NCBI RefSeq assembly: GCF_000143415.4
Contig: NW_003314316.1
Coordinates: forward strand, 1,002,684 to 1,066,683
Direction of reading: 5' to 3'
DNA length: 64,000 nucleotides
Origin: Selaginella moellendorffii
Taxonomy: Eukaryota; Streptophyta; Lycopodiopsida; Selaginellales; Selaginellaceae
The first letter of the stretch is position 1. Each line of letters begins with the position of its first letter. This document shows, one piece after another, positions 56,101-64,000 of this stretch. Under the pieces are notes generated by a model. The model was not told where the DNA came from and ran no database searches. It worked only from the letters and a program-made list of their open reading frames with translations. A program made the position numbers and the translations under genes.

Positions 56101-56898
56101 TGGTAAAGTGAACTTGATGGTTCCAACTCCTTTCACAGCAAGCTGCTGGGCATTGCCAACGATGACATACTCCTCTGTGGCTGTAGGAACATAGGCTTCA
56201 AAGTACTTATCACTGTTGAACATATGGTCTGTAGCAGCAGAATCCAGGTAGATGCACTCTGCAGACAGTGCTGCCACAGCCATAGCTCGTGACAAGATGA
56301 AGGCGTGTACCACCTTTTTCTTTGCATTGTTCCTTACAGGCTTGAGAGATGGATTTTTCACCCAGCATTGAGCTTCGTCATGGCCTTTCTTGTTGCAATG
56401 AGAACACTTGGGCTTCTTGTATGAAGAGGCTCCTTGTTTCCCTTTGTTCACTGTTTCTTTCCTGAGAGAAGAGTAGAATGCAACGGCCTCTGATCCTGTT
56501 GTTGCTCTTCGTCTCAGATGGTAAGTCTGCTTCATGGCCTCCCACGCTTCCTTTGCACTCTTGCACCGTCCAATGCAATGGAATTCTCGCCCCTCCAGCG
56601 CTGCATGGAATTTGCCCAAAGCTCTCCAGTCCTTGCGATACTTCGCAGTTTCATCCACTGTAGCTGTATCTGGAAGTGTCTCAGTTCCTGTGGTGATGTC
56701 CCAGAGGCCTCGTTCATCCATATAGGATTCGAATTTTGTCTTCCAGAAGCGCCAGTTCCTCCCATCAAATTTTGGTGGATTTGCGTCCACTGAAATGATA
56801 TCCGCTGTAGGCACAGTCGGATTTGTGATGGGAGGGGAAATAGGTGGTGGATTTGGAGGCGGATTTGTAGGAACAGTGGCTGCCATGGGTGCCGACAC
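53125..56898 (-). CDS. Copia Gag-Pol polyprotein, open but internally deleted
   Basis: 1257 residues without a stop. Gag (1-160) starts with a proline-rich stretch and KFDGRNWRFWKTKFESYM; its middle looks shortened. The zinc knuckle CSHCNKKGHDEAQC is at about 165-178. Protease YLDSAATDHM has Asp near 219, with Ala where DSGA is usual. Pre-integrase is WHARLGHPSADRI. Integrase has HTDVCGPM, FIDDYSRR, LRSDGGGEY and NGVAERKNR. RT has YKARLVAKGCSQ, MDVTTAFLYG, YGLKQAPR and LYVDDT. RNase H has CDADFGGDCDTRKSTSGYSF. In RT, about 18 residues between KQAPR and DPNLY are missing, including the usual WY, so activity is doubtful. Reading starts at the first Met after the primer site and ends inside the 3' LTR. 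Confidence 0.92.
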   Translation of the reverse strand: MSAPMAATVPTNPPPNPPPISPPITNPTVPTADIISVDANPPKFDGRNWRFWKTKFESYMDERGLWDITTGTETLPDTATVDETAKYRKDWRALGKFHAALEGREFHCIGRCKSAKEAWEAMKQTYHLRRRATTGSEAVAFYSSLRKETVNKGKQGASSYKKPKCSHCNKKGHDEAQCWVKNPSLKPVRNNAKKKVVHAFILSRAMAVAALSAECIYLDSAATDHMFNSDKYFEAYVPTATEEYVIVGNAQQLAVKGVGTIKFTLPQGIVVKIHEVLYIPGLCANLFSVGQFAEDGYQFAVTPRQFQLISTTGAILTASRPGRRDLYRLTMLPDLAGRSLGLHAQKTTTSHSLELWHARLGHPSADRIKQLAREQMVEGLDLDPRAVLPFCQGCQLGKSTRQPFPKTGASRATELMELVHTDVCGPMATTAVGGIQYFISFIDDYSRRTMIYPMARKSQSLHYFQTFKDMGEKQTGKMLKRLRSDGGGEYTSNAFNQLCEQGGIVRELTTRETPQQNGVAERKNRTLVESARAMLLSSGLPRSFWFHAVLTANYLQNRLPTSALADITPEEAWSGKKPTVTHLRIFGCEAWAHIPDGMRKKLDPKGQKAVFVGYSLDHKAYRLWNPITKQEILRRDVVFNENSFLPSSQGSTSRPTLTEENDVEAEQDQLTVGTITVPLQTVPTQQPMPASTPTPPTPPPPPDPLRRSIRTRRPTERLIETMVSSRAAGTPTVPRTYGEAMASQEASYWRVAMEAEITSQQKNETHVLVPTVPSNRQIIKSMWVYALKLNPDGSVRYKARLVAKGCSQVPGLDYNDTFAPVVKHSTLRSLINFAAVGDFDLEQMDVTTAFLYGALEEEIYMAQPEGFLAAGKEDHLWLLKKAVYGLKQAPRSCEADPNLYIRVEGESFVIIALYVDDTLVIHNHRLMFLQVKRDLCSQFEMKTLGSASYFLGMELVRDRSQRTIYLHQAKYIEEMLARFSMTSSNPVATPMELGCQLSRAMSPETEDDKRAMDSIPYRQAVGSLMYPAVCTRPDISFAVSKVSQFLANPGSQHWAAVKRIFRYLRGTTYLGLCYQGKVLTLTGYCDADFGGDCDTRKSTSGYSFSLGSATVSWCSRKQSTVATSSTEAEYLAASQATKEGVWLRSLLSNLGVSVKTPTRLFCDNQSCIALAANPRFHSRTKHFGIHHHFVCEKVEDGTIELIYCDTTTQVADIFTKALPRDQFQVHREGLGLSPLMSITRDGHSASGSVESGPVPRG

Positions 56899-57078
56899 CC
56901 AATCCCAAGTCTAGGTCCAGGTTCTTAGTCGTCCAGTGCCTCTTGCAAGGCCTGGAGCGTTTGGATTAGGGCACGCCTCTGTCTACGTAGACGGAGGCTC
57001 CGATTCACCCTAGCGAGTGTTGCCCTGATCCTACGGTTTTGTATTCTTTGTGCTCTCCCAGGCATTGCTCCGATACCA
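56899..57078 (-). other. Copia leader between 5' LTR and start codon
   Basis: 180 bases with the primer site at 57078-57067. A 62-residue upstream frame (57113-56925) is not supported. Confidence 0.6.
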
Positions 57079-57233
57079 TCTAACGAAAGGTGAAACCGTG
57101 TGATGGTGCTCAAGATCCGTCATGGCATATATGGAATGAAAAATGTACATATGTGTGACATGGTGAACCGATGAAGACTCGTGTCTCTCCACGTGGACTA
57201 GCCACGTGGCACAGGGCCACTCTCAACACACTC

Positions 57234-57367
57234 CTTGTTCTGCGTCTAGCTTGGGTCTAAGCCTAAATTCCATGCTGCTTTAGTCGGTGGGCTACCCTCT
57301 TCTTCGCATTAGGCCACCTGTGTGCCAAAATTGTGCCAAACTCCATTTGACACCATTTTGTGTGCAG
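57234..57367 (+). mobile_element. Ty3 LTR fragment, right of copia insertion
   Basis: Continues the match to 46935-47067. Confidence 0.75.
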
Positions 57368-57481
57368 GTGCTAGATATGGGGAGCTGGTGCTCGTGGGAT
57401 TGTACCTGCTAGATATGGGGAGCTGGTGCTCGTGGGATTGTACCTGCTAGATATGGGGAGCTGGTGCTCGTGGGATTGTAC
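57368..57481 (+). repeat. 38-bp tandem repeat, three copies
   Basis: The unit begins TGCTAGATATGGGGAGCTGG and ends in ATTGTACC. Three head-to-tail copies are here; the paralogous place at 47071 has one. Confidence 0.85.
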
Positions 57482-57544
57482 CAGACCCTCGTTTCATAGC
57501 GCAATAGATTTGGAATTCGGCTCTAAATTCATGTGCGCTTCAAA

Positions 57545-58052
57545 TGGTAAATCAAGACATTATTAGTTTTCTCAATTTCTTATTATAAAATATCAGCAAC
57601 AACATCCTGCTCCTGTATTTGCATAAAGAGCTTGGAAGCCACCTCCGGATCGCCGATCTCGAAACGTCTAAGGATCATAGAAGTCCACGAGGTGACATTC
57701 CTGTGAGGCATTTCTTGGAAGAGCTGCCAAGCCTCCCCAGCCCCCCACCGCACTTGAAATACAAGTCCATCAAAATATTCTCCAGCAAGATCGATGGAGA
57801 AAGCGCCGAGCTGCCGACCTCTGCCGAACATCGTAGTGAATCCTCCTCCCGCTCCCAATATCTCTCGATCTGGCAACGCAATGTTTCAGCGCTGCGACAG
57901 TGGCTCCCATGCCCGGCGCCTGGCCGCTGCGCCGCTGCGAATCGTATGCTTGCAGCGCATTGCCGCATCCCTCGCGAGTGCAACATCGCATTCATGGCCA
58001 CAAATTTCTTTTTGAAAAAGCTTATAACATAAAGCTTCTGATTACGTTTCAA
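57545..58052 (-). pseudogene. PPR gene fragment, unit 3
   Basis: Nearly identical to unit 1, with the same frameshift between LMDLYFKCGG and AWQLFQEMPHRN. Confidence 0.75.
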
Positions 58053-58521
58053 AGTCAGAGTAATTTTGGATAAGAGTGTAATTGGGAGAGGCAGGTGTGG
58101 TGTGGAAAGGTCTTTGCCAATTTAGTCTGTTGAAAGCTCGAGCAATTTGTGTTCCTGTATAGTAAAACATGCCCATTTACTGTAGTATGCAAAAACCATT
58201 GGTACAGCCCAGTTGCTGCAAAGACACTAATAGAAATGTCGCAAACACCATTAGAAGAATTGCTAATGTATATGAATCTGACATTTTGCTTCAACATGTG
58301 AACTATCTTAAATTGGCAGAAAATAACTACAGAAAGCAAAAGCAAAGCAAAAGTTCCAGATGGCATGGGCATCCATCACGAATCTAAAATAGAATAATAC
58401 AAATAATAATCTTATGGGCGCTCAATGAGCCACAAACGTCCAAACTAATGAGCTACTAACATTACTACAGAGGAAGATTTTTCTCTTTTATTTGGCAATT
58501 TTATTTGAACCATGGAGCTCT
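58053..58521. other. Spacer and 3' region of the MiAMP1-type gene, unit 3
   Basis: Same as 47678-48146 with a few substitutions. No supported gene. Confidence 0.5.
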
Positions 58522-58833
58522 TTAGCACTGGATGAAGAAGCTGTTCCATCCAAAGCCCGAGCAGTCCTGTACAGAGGCACTAAACCGTGTCTGCGCCACA
58601 CCTTGGCAGTTTGCCGTGTTGTAGGCCGCAGCAGTCTGGCCCTGGTACCCAAAGCTGTAGCCGCCGTGCTGCGAGGCTCCAACATTGGTGCATCCACAAG
58701 CACTGTAGCGCACCCGCTGATTGTTACACCCGGGCCCTGCCCAAGTATCGAAGTAGCTTGCATTGGCCGTGATCATTGATCCCAAGACAATGACCGCCAC
58801 AAGAACGAGCACCATTTTTCCTGCCATTGTCAC
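58522..58833 (-). CDS. MiAMP1-type secreted antimicrobial peptide, unit 3
   Basis: Protein identical to that at 48147-48458: 103 residues, signal peptide and six-cysteine mature domain. The promoter is identical too, with a TATA box at 58923-58930. The identity reaches through the spacers, so the duplication is recent or maintained by gene conversion. Confidence 0.9.
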   Translation of the reverse strand: MTMAGKMVLVLVAVIVLGSMITANASYFDTWAGPGCNNQRVRYSACGCTNVGASQHGGYSFGYQGQTAAAYNTANCQGVAQTRFSASVQDCSGFGWNSFFIQC

Positions 58834-59141
58834 GCAAACACAAAGCTATGCTATGATCGTCAATCAAATGAAAACTCTCTCAAGGAAGATCCAATGAACA
58901 TCTAAGAGCACACAACAGTGAGATTTATACACCACCTCTTGCACGCGCCAAACAGTCAAGGGTCATCTTTTGCATGCGCAGTCAATGACGTGCACAAGCC
59001 CTAAAATATTATCATTATTGAAAACCTAATTGTACGTAGGAAAAAATGGTGGAAAAGGCCGCTTTCCATTGGCAGGCCAGCGCCGAGCATTTATTCGCGA
59101 TCAGCCAGGACAGAAGGTGTGTGATTAAAAAGGAGAGGGAG

Positions 59142-59238
59142 TGTTAGAGCCACGTGGTGTACAGCCAGCTGGCTTTTGTTTTGGTCTCGTCCTGGAGTTT
59201 TCTTCTGGAATATATGGTCAAAGACAACCTTACAGGTG
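59142..59238 (+). mobile_element. Possible copia LTR start piece, unit 3
   Basis: Same sequence and context as 48767-48863. Confidence 0.45.
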
Positions 59239-59239
59239 A

Positions 59240-59748
59240 ATGGTAAATCAAGACATTGATAGTTTTCTCAATTTCTTGTTACAAAATATCAGCAACAACA
59301 TCCTGCTCCTGCATTTGCATAAAGAGCTTGGAAGCCACCTCCGGATCGCCGATCTCGAAACGTCTAAGGATCATAGAAGTCCACGAGGTGACATTCCTGT
59401 GAGGCATTTCTTGGAAGAGCTGCCAAGCCACCCCAGCCCCCCACCGCACTTGAAATACAAGTCCATCAAAATATTCTCCAGCAAGATCGATGGAGAAAGC
59501 GCCGAGCTGCCGACCTCTGCCGAACATCGTAGTGAATCCTCCTCCCGCTCCCAATATCTCTCGATCTGGCAACGCAATGTTTCAGCGCTGCGACAGTGGC
59601 TCCCATGCCCGGCGCCTGGCCGCTGCGCCGCTGCGAATCGTATGCTTGCAGCGCATTGCCGCATCCCTCGCGAGTGCAACATCGCATTCATGGCCACAAA
59701 TTTCTTTTTGAAAAAGCTTATAACATAAAGCTTCTGATTACGTTTCAA
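59240..59748 (-). pseudogene. PPR gene fragment, unit 4
   Basis: Same fragment as units 1 and 3, complete in length, with the same frameshift. Confidence 0.75.
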
Positions 59749-60183
59749 AGTCAGAGTAATTTTGGATAAGAGTGTAATTGGGAGAGGCAGGTGTGGTGTG
59801 GAAAGGTCTTTGCCAATTTAGTCTGTTGAAAGCTCGAGCAATTTGTGTTCCTGTATAGTAAAACATGCCCATTTACTGTAGTATGCAAAAACCATTGGTA
59901 CAGCCCAGTTGCTGCAAAGACACTAATAGAAATGTCGCAAACACCATTAGAAGAATTGCTAATGTATATGAATCTGACATTTTGCTTCAACATGTGAACT
60001 ATCTTAAATTGGCAGAAAATAACTACAGAAAGCAAAAGCAAAGCAAAAGTTCCAGATGGCATGGGCATCCATCACGAATCTAAAATAGAATAATACAAAT
60101 AATAATCTTATGGGCGCTCAATGAGCCACAAACGTCCAAACTAATGAGCTACTAACATTACTACAGAGGAAGATTTTTCTCTT
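59749..60183. other. Spacer and 3' region, unit 4
   Basis: Same as the spacers of units 1 and 3. No supported gene. Confidence 0.5.
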
Positions 60184-60501
60184 TTATTTGGCAATTTTAT
60201 TTGAACCATGGAGCTCTTTAGCACTGGATGAAGAAGCTGTTCCATCCAAAGCCCGAGCAGTCCCGTACAGAGGCACTAAACCGTGTCTGCGCCACACCTT
60301 GGCAGTTTGCCATGTTGTAGGCCGCAGCAGTCTGGCCCGTGAGGCTCCAACATTGGTGCATCCACAAGCACTGTAGCGCTCCAGCCGATTGTTACACCCG
60401 GGCCCTGCCCAAGCATCGAAGTAGCTTGCATTGGCCGTGATCATCGATCCCACCACAGTGATGGCGACAAGAACGAGCACCATTTTTCCTGCCATTGTCA
60501 C
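60184..60501 (-). pseudogene. MiAMP1-type antimicrobial peptide, frameshifted, unit 4
   Basis: The signal peptide and first half of the mature part (through YSACGCTNVGAS) are intact, with several substitutions relative to units 1 and 3 (for example RLER for QRVR). A 28-base deletion near 60340 then shifts the frame, losing the last three cysteines and replacing the C-terminus with unrelated residues. The TATA box at 60591-60598 is kept. It is the most diverged of the three copies. Confidence 0.85.
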
Positions 60502-60983
60502 ACAAACACAAAGCTATACTATGATCGTCAATCAAATGAAAACTCTTTCAAGGAAGATCTAATGAACATCTAAGAGCACACAACAGTGAGATTTATACAC
60601 GAGGAGTCAGCTCTTGCATGCGCGCCACGAAACAGTCAAGGGTCAAAGGTGGTAAAAAAAATTCTAACCCTAAACAACGTGCACAAACCCTAAAATATAT
60701 CTTTGGACGACAAAATATTTGGCTTTGGACGACAAGCATTATCATTATTGAAAACCTTTGGCGAATTGTACGTAGAAAAAAATGGTGGAAAAGGCCGCTT
60801 TCCAGCGCCGAGCATTATTCGCGATCAGCCAGGAGAGAAGGTGTGTGATTAAAAAGGAGAGGGAGAGAGAGAGAGAAAAGGGGGGCTCGTTCTGGATCCA
60901 CATTTGGAGTGATCGCCTCTTTTGCCGAAAGCTACTCCTGGCATGATCCATTAGAAAAAAAAAATCTCTCCCTCACCTAATCG
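60502..60983 (+). promoter_or_regulatory. Shared upstream region of MiAMP1-type unit 4 and hexosaminidase gene
   Basis: A divergent intergenic region of about 600 bases up to 61100. It has the unit-4 TATA box (60591-60598), a GA tract (60862-60880), a CT-rich stretch and an A10 run near 60954. The part from 60880 to 61005 is duplicated at 52797-52918. Confidence 0.5.
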
Positions 60984-61100
60984 ATGATAGCGAGCAAAGA
61001 ATTGGAGCCTTCCTCTTTCTCCCTTGGGATTTTTCCTTTCTTAAATCCCAGCGATCGTTCAATCCTCCTTGATCCATTCAACTCAATCCTGAAGAATTCA

Positions 61101-63602
61101 ATGCTAGCGCTCGCGATGCTCAGACATTTATCCCCAATGCTCGTCGCAATCTCCATCCTCGTTTTCCTCCCAATCGCTCTGGGCGGAGCTTCTTCCCGGA
61201 TTGGCTTCGCGGAGGAGAAAGAGGTCCCGGTGTGGCCCAAGCCCCACTCACTCCTCGCCAGTGGCTCGGGGTCGCTGGCATTGGCCGAGAATTTCACGCT
61301 GCGCTCGTCGCCGGACTCGATCGCGACGCTGAGCAGCGCATTCGCTCGATACCGCGAGATTATCTTCCTCCACCACTCGATCTTCCTCGCCTCTCGCCAG
61401 ATCCCCGAGAGCATACCACAGCTCCAGGCGCTCAGCGTTCGAATCTCATCCCCGGACGAAACAGTGAGTCAAAATCTCCCTCCATAGCCAGGGTTTTTAG
61501 TCTGGAAATATTTTGCGCCATGGGCGCTCTCGATCAAGGGAGGCGCGCGAGCCGCGCCGAGCTCGATCGAGGCGCGGGGCATGGTATTCTTGCGATCGAT
61601 CGTTTCTTGCGCCTCTGGTCTTACTCCTAAGCTCTCTCGCAGCTCCAAATCGGCGTGGATGAGTCGTATCGCCTCCAAATCCCGGATCCCGACGATGCTA
61701 CTGCCGCATTGCTCACGGTAAATCCCAGCGCTGCTCCTTCTTGATGGAAATTTGATTGTTCTTTCGTGGGATTCTCCTCTTTCAGGCAGAGACTGTGTAT
61801 GGAGCCCTACACGGATTGGAGGTAATGTACGGACATTGATAGTCTCTGGAGTGAAATTTTCGTGTTCTTGGTGCTCTCTCAGACGTTTAGCCAGATCTGC
61901 GCGTTCAATTTCACGACGAAGATGACGGAAGTGCGATACATCCCAGTGGACATCGTCGATCGGCCGAGATTTGAGTATCGAGGTCTCTTGATTGGTACGA
62001 TGATTAGCTTTCTTCGTGTGTCTGTCTCTTCACTCATTGTAAGCTTTTCTTTTTTATCACAGACACTTCGAGGCACTATGAGCCCCTCAAGATTGTCCGG
62101 AGCGTCATTGATTCCATGGCCTACGCCAAGCTGGTGAATACTTAAAACTTTCATCATACTGTTGGTGTTGACGGATTTTTTTACGTGTTTCTAGAATGTT
62201 TTGCACTGGCATATTGTCGACACCCAATCGTTTCCTTTGGAGATTCCTTCCTTTCCTAAGCTTTGGAATGGAGCGTATACCGGAGCCGAGCGCTACACTC
62301 TAGAAGATGCCAAGGGTATTGTCGAGTAAGTCCACAATTTTTGTCCCTTTCACGTGCCAAACAAATTTTGGAATTTCGGATTGTCAGATACGCGAGGCTA
62401 AGAGGAATCAATGTGATGCCAGAGCTTGATGTTCCCGGTCATGCTGCATCCTGGTCTGATTCTCTTTTGCGTTATCAATAAGATAGATTGCTTCAATTGT
62501 GCCGGATCAACAGGGGCGTAGGCTATCCGGAACTGTGGCCCTCCGGGAACTGTACGCAACCTTTGGATGTAAGCAGTGAGTTCACTTTTGAGGTCATCGA
62601 AGGGATCATTTCGGGCAAGTAGTGATAAACTTCCGGAGGCAGCAAAGCATTGACTCTGTTTTCCTGTAGATTTTGCAAAGACCTTTCCTTTCAAATTCAT
62701 GCACCTTGGTGGTGACGAAGTCGATACAAGTAAGCCACAGAAATACTTCCAAGTTTCTCATGTTTGATGTTTAGCCTGCTGGAAGAAGACGCGACATATA
62801 GCCAGATGGTATGTAGTCAAGTTTCGGGATCAAGTTTCGGCTTATTCTAACATGCAGGCTTGCACATAACAATTTCACCGCCAAGCAAGGCTACGAATAC
62901 TTTGTTCTACGCGCGCAAAAGATTGCCCTGAAGTACGGGCTTACTCCCGTGAATTGGTAAATTCTAAAAGACTTTCTGAACTTTATAAAGCTGACAATAA
63001 CAATGCCAATGCAGGGAAGAGACTTTTAATAACTTTGGTAGCAAACTCAATAACGAGACGATCATTCACAACTGGTCTAAGCTTTATCCTTACGTTTTCT
63101 TAGGATACTCACATTCCTGGAACTTACTTTTCAGGATAGGACCTGGTCTGGCGCCACTCGTTGTAGGAGCAGGTTTCAAGTGCATCGTGAGTGATCAAGA
63201 CGTGTGGTATCTGGATCATCTCGACGTACCATGGCAAAGCTTTTACAAGAACGAGCCACTCACAAACATAACGGGAGAGCATGAGCAGAGTTTGATAATT
63301 GGAGGAGAAGTTTGCATGTGGGGCGAAACTGTGGATCCAAGCGACATACATCAAACAATCTGGCCTCGAGCGGCAGCTGCAGCCGGTGAGTCCGGGTCTC
63401 GGCCGTGTTTCTCACTCACATTTGAGCTTTTCTAGAACGCTTGTGGTCTCCGAGGAGCTTCACGGACCAGGGAACTTCGCAAGTCCATTCGAGGCTCAAA
63501 ACTTTCAGGTGTTTGCTACAACAGCGAGGGATCCCTGCAGCTCCAGTAGATGAGCTTGGGCGGGTGTCTCCGCCGTATCCAGGTTCTTGTTACGACCAGT
63601 AA
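61101..63602 (+). CDS. Beta-hexosaminidase (GH20), 14 exons, complete
   Basis: Exons: 61101-61463, 61643-61717, 61786-61821, 61883-61994, 62063-62133, 62195-62325, 62388-62453, 62514-62614, 62670-62729, 62775-62808, 62858-62956, 63015-63074, 63135-63385, 63436-63602. Together they give 1626 nt, 541 residues, the normal family length. The enzyme removes terminal GlcNAc/GalNAc from N-glycans, usually in vacuole, plasma membrane or apoplast. A hydrophobic signal segment (LVAISILVFLPIALGG) is followed by VPVWPKPHSL, then the N-terminal domain, NVLHWHIVDTQSFP, GINVMPELDVPGHAASW and HLGGDEVDT with the catalytic Asp-Glu pair (334-335). Later come GGEVCMWGE and WPRAAAAAERLWSP. Several N-glycosylation sites are seen (NFT, NCT, NET, NIT). 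An in-frame Met at 60984 lacks a signal peptide at its start, so 61101 is preferred. Intron 8 is GC-AG. Confidence 0.93.
62615..62669 (+). other. GC-AG intron in the hexosaminidase gene
   Basis: The donor is GCAAGT and the acceptor TGTAG. Splicing here restores EGIIS-DFAKTF in frame, as the family requires. No nearby GT gives the right product. Confidence 0.75.
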
Positions 63603-63675
63603 AGTATCGCAGAATTTTTATGTAGCGTGTTAATTTACTTGCTTCTCAACAATCTCAGTGTGTACATTGCAGCTT

Positions 63676-64000
63676 TCAATGGTTATTATAAGAAGTATGC
63701 GCAAGCAGGAGATACGCTCCAGAGTTTCCTGGCTCGAGCTTGACAGCCTCGTCCACAACTTGGTTGGCTCGATGCAAATCCCCGTGAGTCCGACAGGCGC
63801 CCAGAACACTTGTCCATCCCACTGCCCCCAGCAGCTTGGACGTTTTCATCACGAGCTCCTCGGCGTCCCGCAGCCGTCCAGCTCGTCCCAGCAGATCAAT
63901 CACGCAGACGTAGTGCTCCTCCCGCGGCTCGACTCCAAAGTCCTCGGTCATCGACACAAAGTAGCTCCAGGCCTCGTCCACCATCCCTGCGTGAGCACAC
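63676..64000 (-). CDS. PPR protein, C-terminal part, runs off the window
   Basis: The frame is open to the window edge, starting CAHAGMVDEAWSYF, then EPREEHYVCVIDLLGRAGRL, VGWTSVLGACRTHGDLHRAN and LEPGNSGAYLLLAHTSYNN. These are the last PPR motifs and the E motif of a plant PLS-type PPR protein, which usually edits organelle RNA. The C-terminus stops soon after the E-motif tyrosine-leucine stretch, with no E+ or DYW domain. It is convergent with the hexosaminidase gene, 73 bases apart. Whether the end is native or truncated cannot be told here. Confidence 0.85.
   Translation of the reverse strand, partial: CAHAGMVDEAWSYFVSMTEDFGVEPREEHYVCVIDLLGRAGRLRDAEELVMKTSKLLGAVGWTSVLGACRTHGDLHRANQVVDEAVKLEPGNSGAYLLLAHTSYNNH

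Larger units (their letters stand above)
53024..57228 (-). mobile_element. Copia retrotransposon with short LTRs, nearly intact
   Basis: A 4.2 kb minus-strand element. The LTRs are 57079-57228 (150 bp) and 53024-53155 (132 bp), starting TGTTGAGAG and differing mainly by an 18-19-base indel. A primer site, TGGTATCGGAGC, directly follows the 5' LTR (57078-57067). The 5-bp duplication CACTC flanks the element (53019-53023 and 57229-57233). The related LTR at 46930 shows the empty site. One long open frame fills the inside. LTR similarity suggests a fairly recent insertion. Confidence 0.93.

Overview
The window looks like nuclear DNA of a land plant, most likely a lycophyte such as Selaginella. 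Three observations suggest this. Genes have many very short GT-AG introns (about 38-60 bp). The gene content is plant-like: a GH20 beta-hexosaminidase, pentatricopeptide-repeat (PPR) genes, MiAMP1-type antimicrobial peptides, and fragments of a laccase and a RAN1-like copper ATPase. There are abundant Ty3 and copia LTR retrotransposons with initiator-Met-tRNA primer sites. The species is inferred, not proven.

Layout. 1-2125: a decayed PPR-like stretch and a Ty3-type LTR with primer-binding site. 2126-15620: copy A of a 13.5 kb DNA transposon. 15625-23190: decayed repeats, two copies of an LTR-like family and a broken copper-ATPase exon. 23195-23865: a laccase fragment interrupted by a 72-bp-arm hairpin. 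23909-37400: copy B of the same transposon. 37745-38205: a minisatellite. 38206-42268: decayed retroelement DNA. 42269-47067: a deleted Ty3 element. 47160-60870: a duplicated array of PPR fragments and MiAMP1-type genes, broken up by a decayed copia element (+) and a younger, nearly intact copia element (-, 53024-57228) with a 5-bp target duplication. 61101-63602: a complete 14-exon beta-hexosaminidase gene. 63676-64000: the 3' end of a PPR gene.

The most interesting object is the 13.5 kb transposon. It has 24-bp perfect terminal inverted repeats and 4-bp target duplications. It carries two divergent gene blocks. The rightward gene encodes an RNase-H-fold transposase with MDQ, QIDN and GHTHEDVD motifs, resembling DUF7869-type proteins. 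The leftward gene can be assembled by eye into 11 exons. All junctions are in phase and give a 1,701-residue model. Its exon 2 has a ParB-like GQH motif, its middle is acidic, and its C-terminus is an FCP/SCP-like HAD domain. Across each copy there are about 24 instances of one 22-bp palindrome, core TGGCRTGWGGCCWCAYGCCA. They lie between genes, in coding repeats, and as the bulk of introns only 38-54 bp long. I saw this palindrome nowhere else in the window. Both copies are broken, at different codons, so neither looks autonomous.

All calls come from reading the sequence. No database or alignment tool was used, and boundaries of decayed repeats are approximate.
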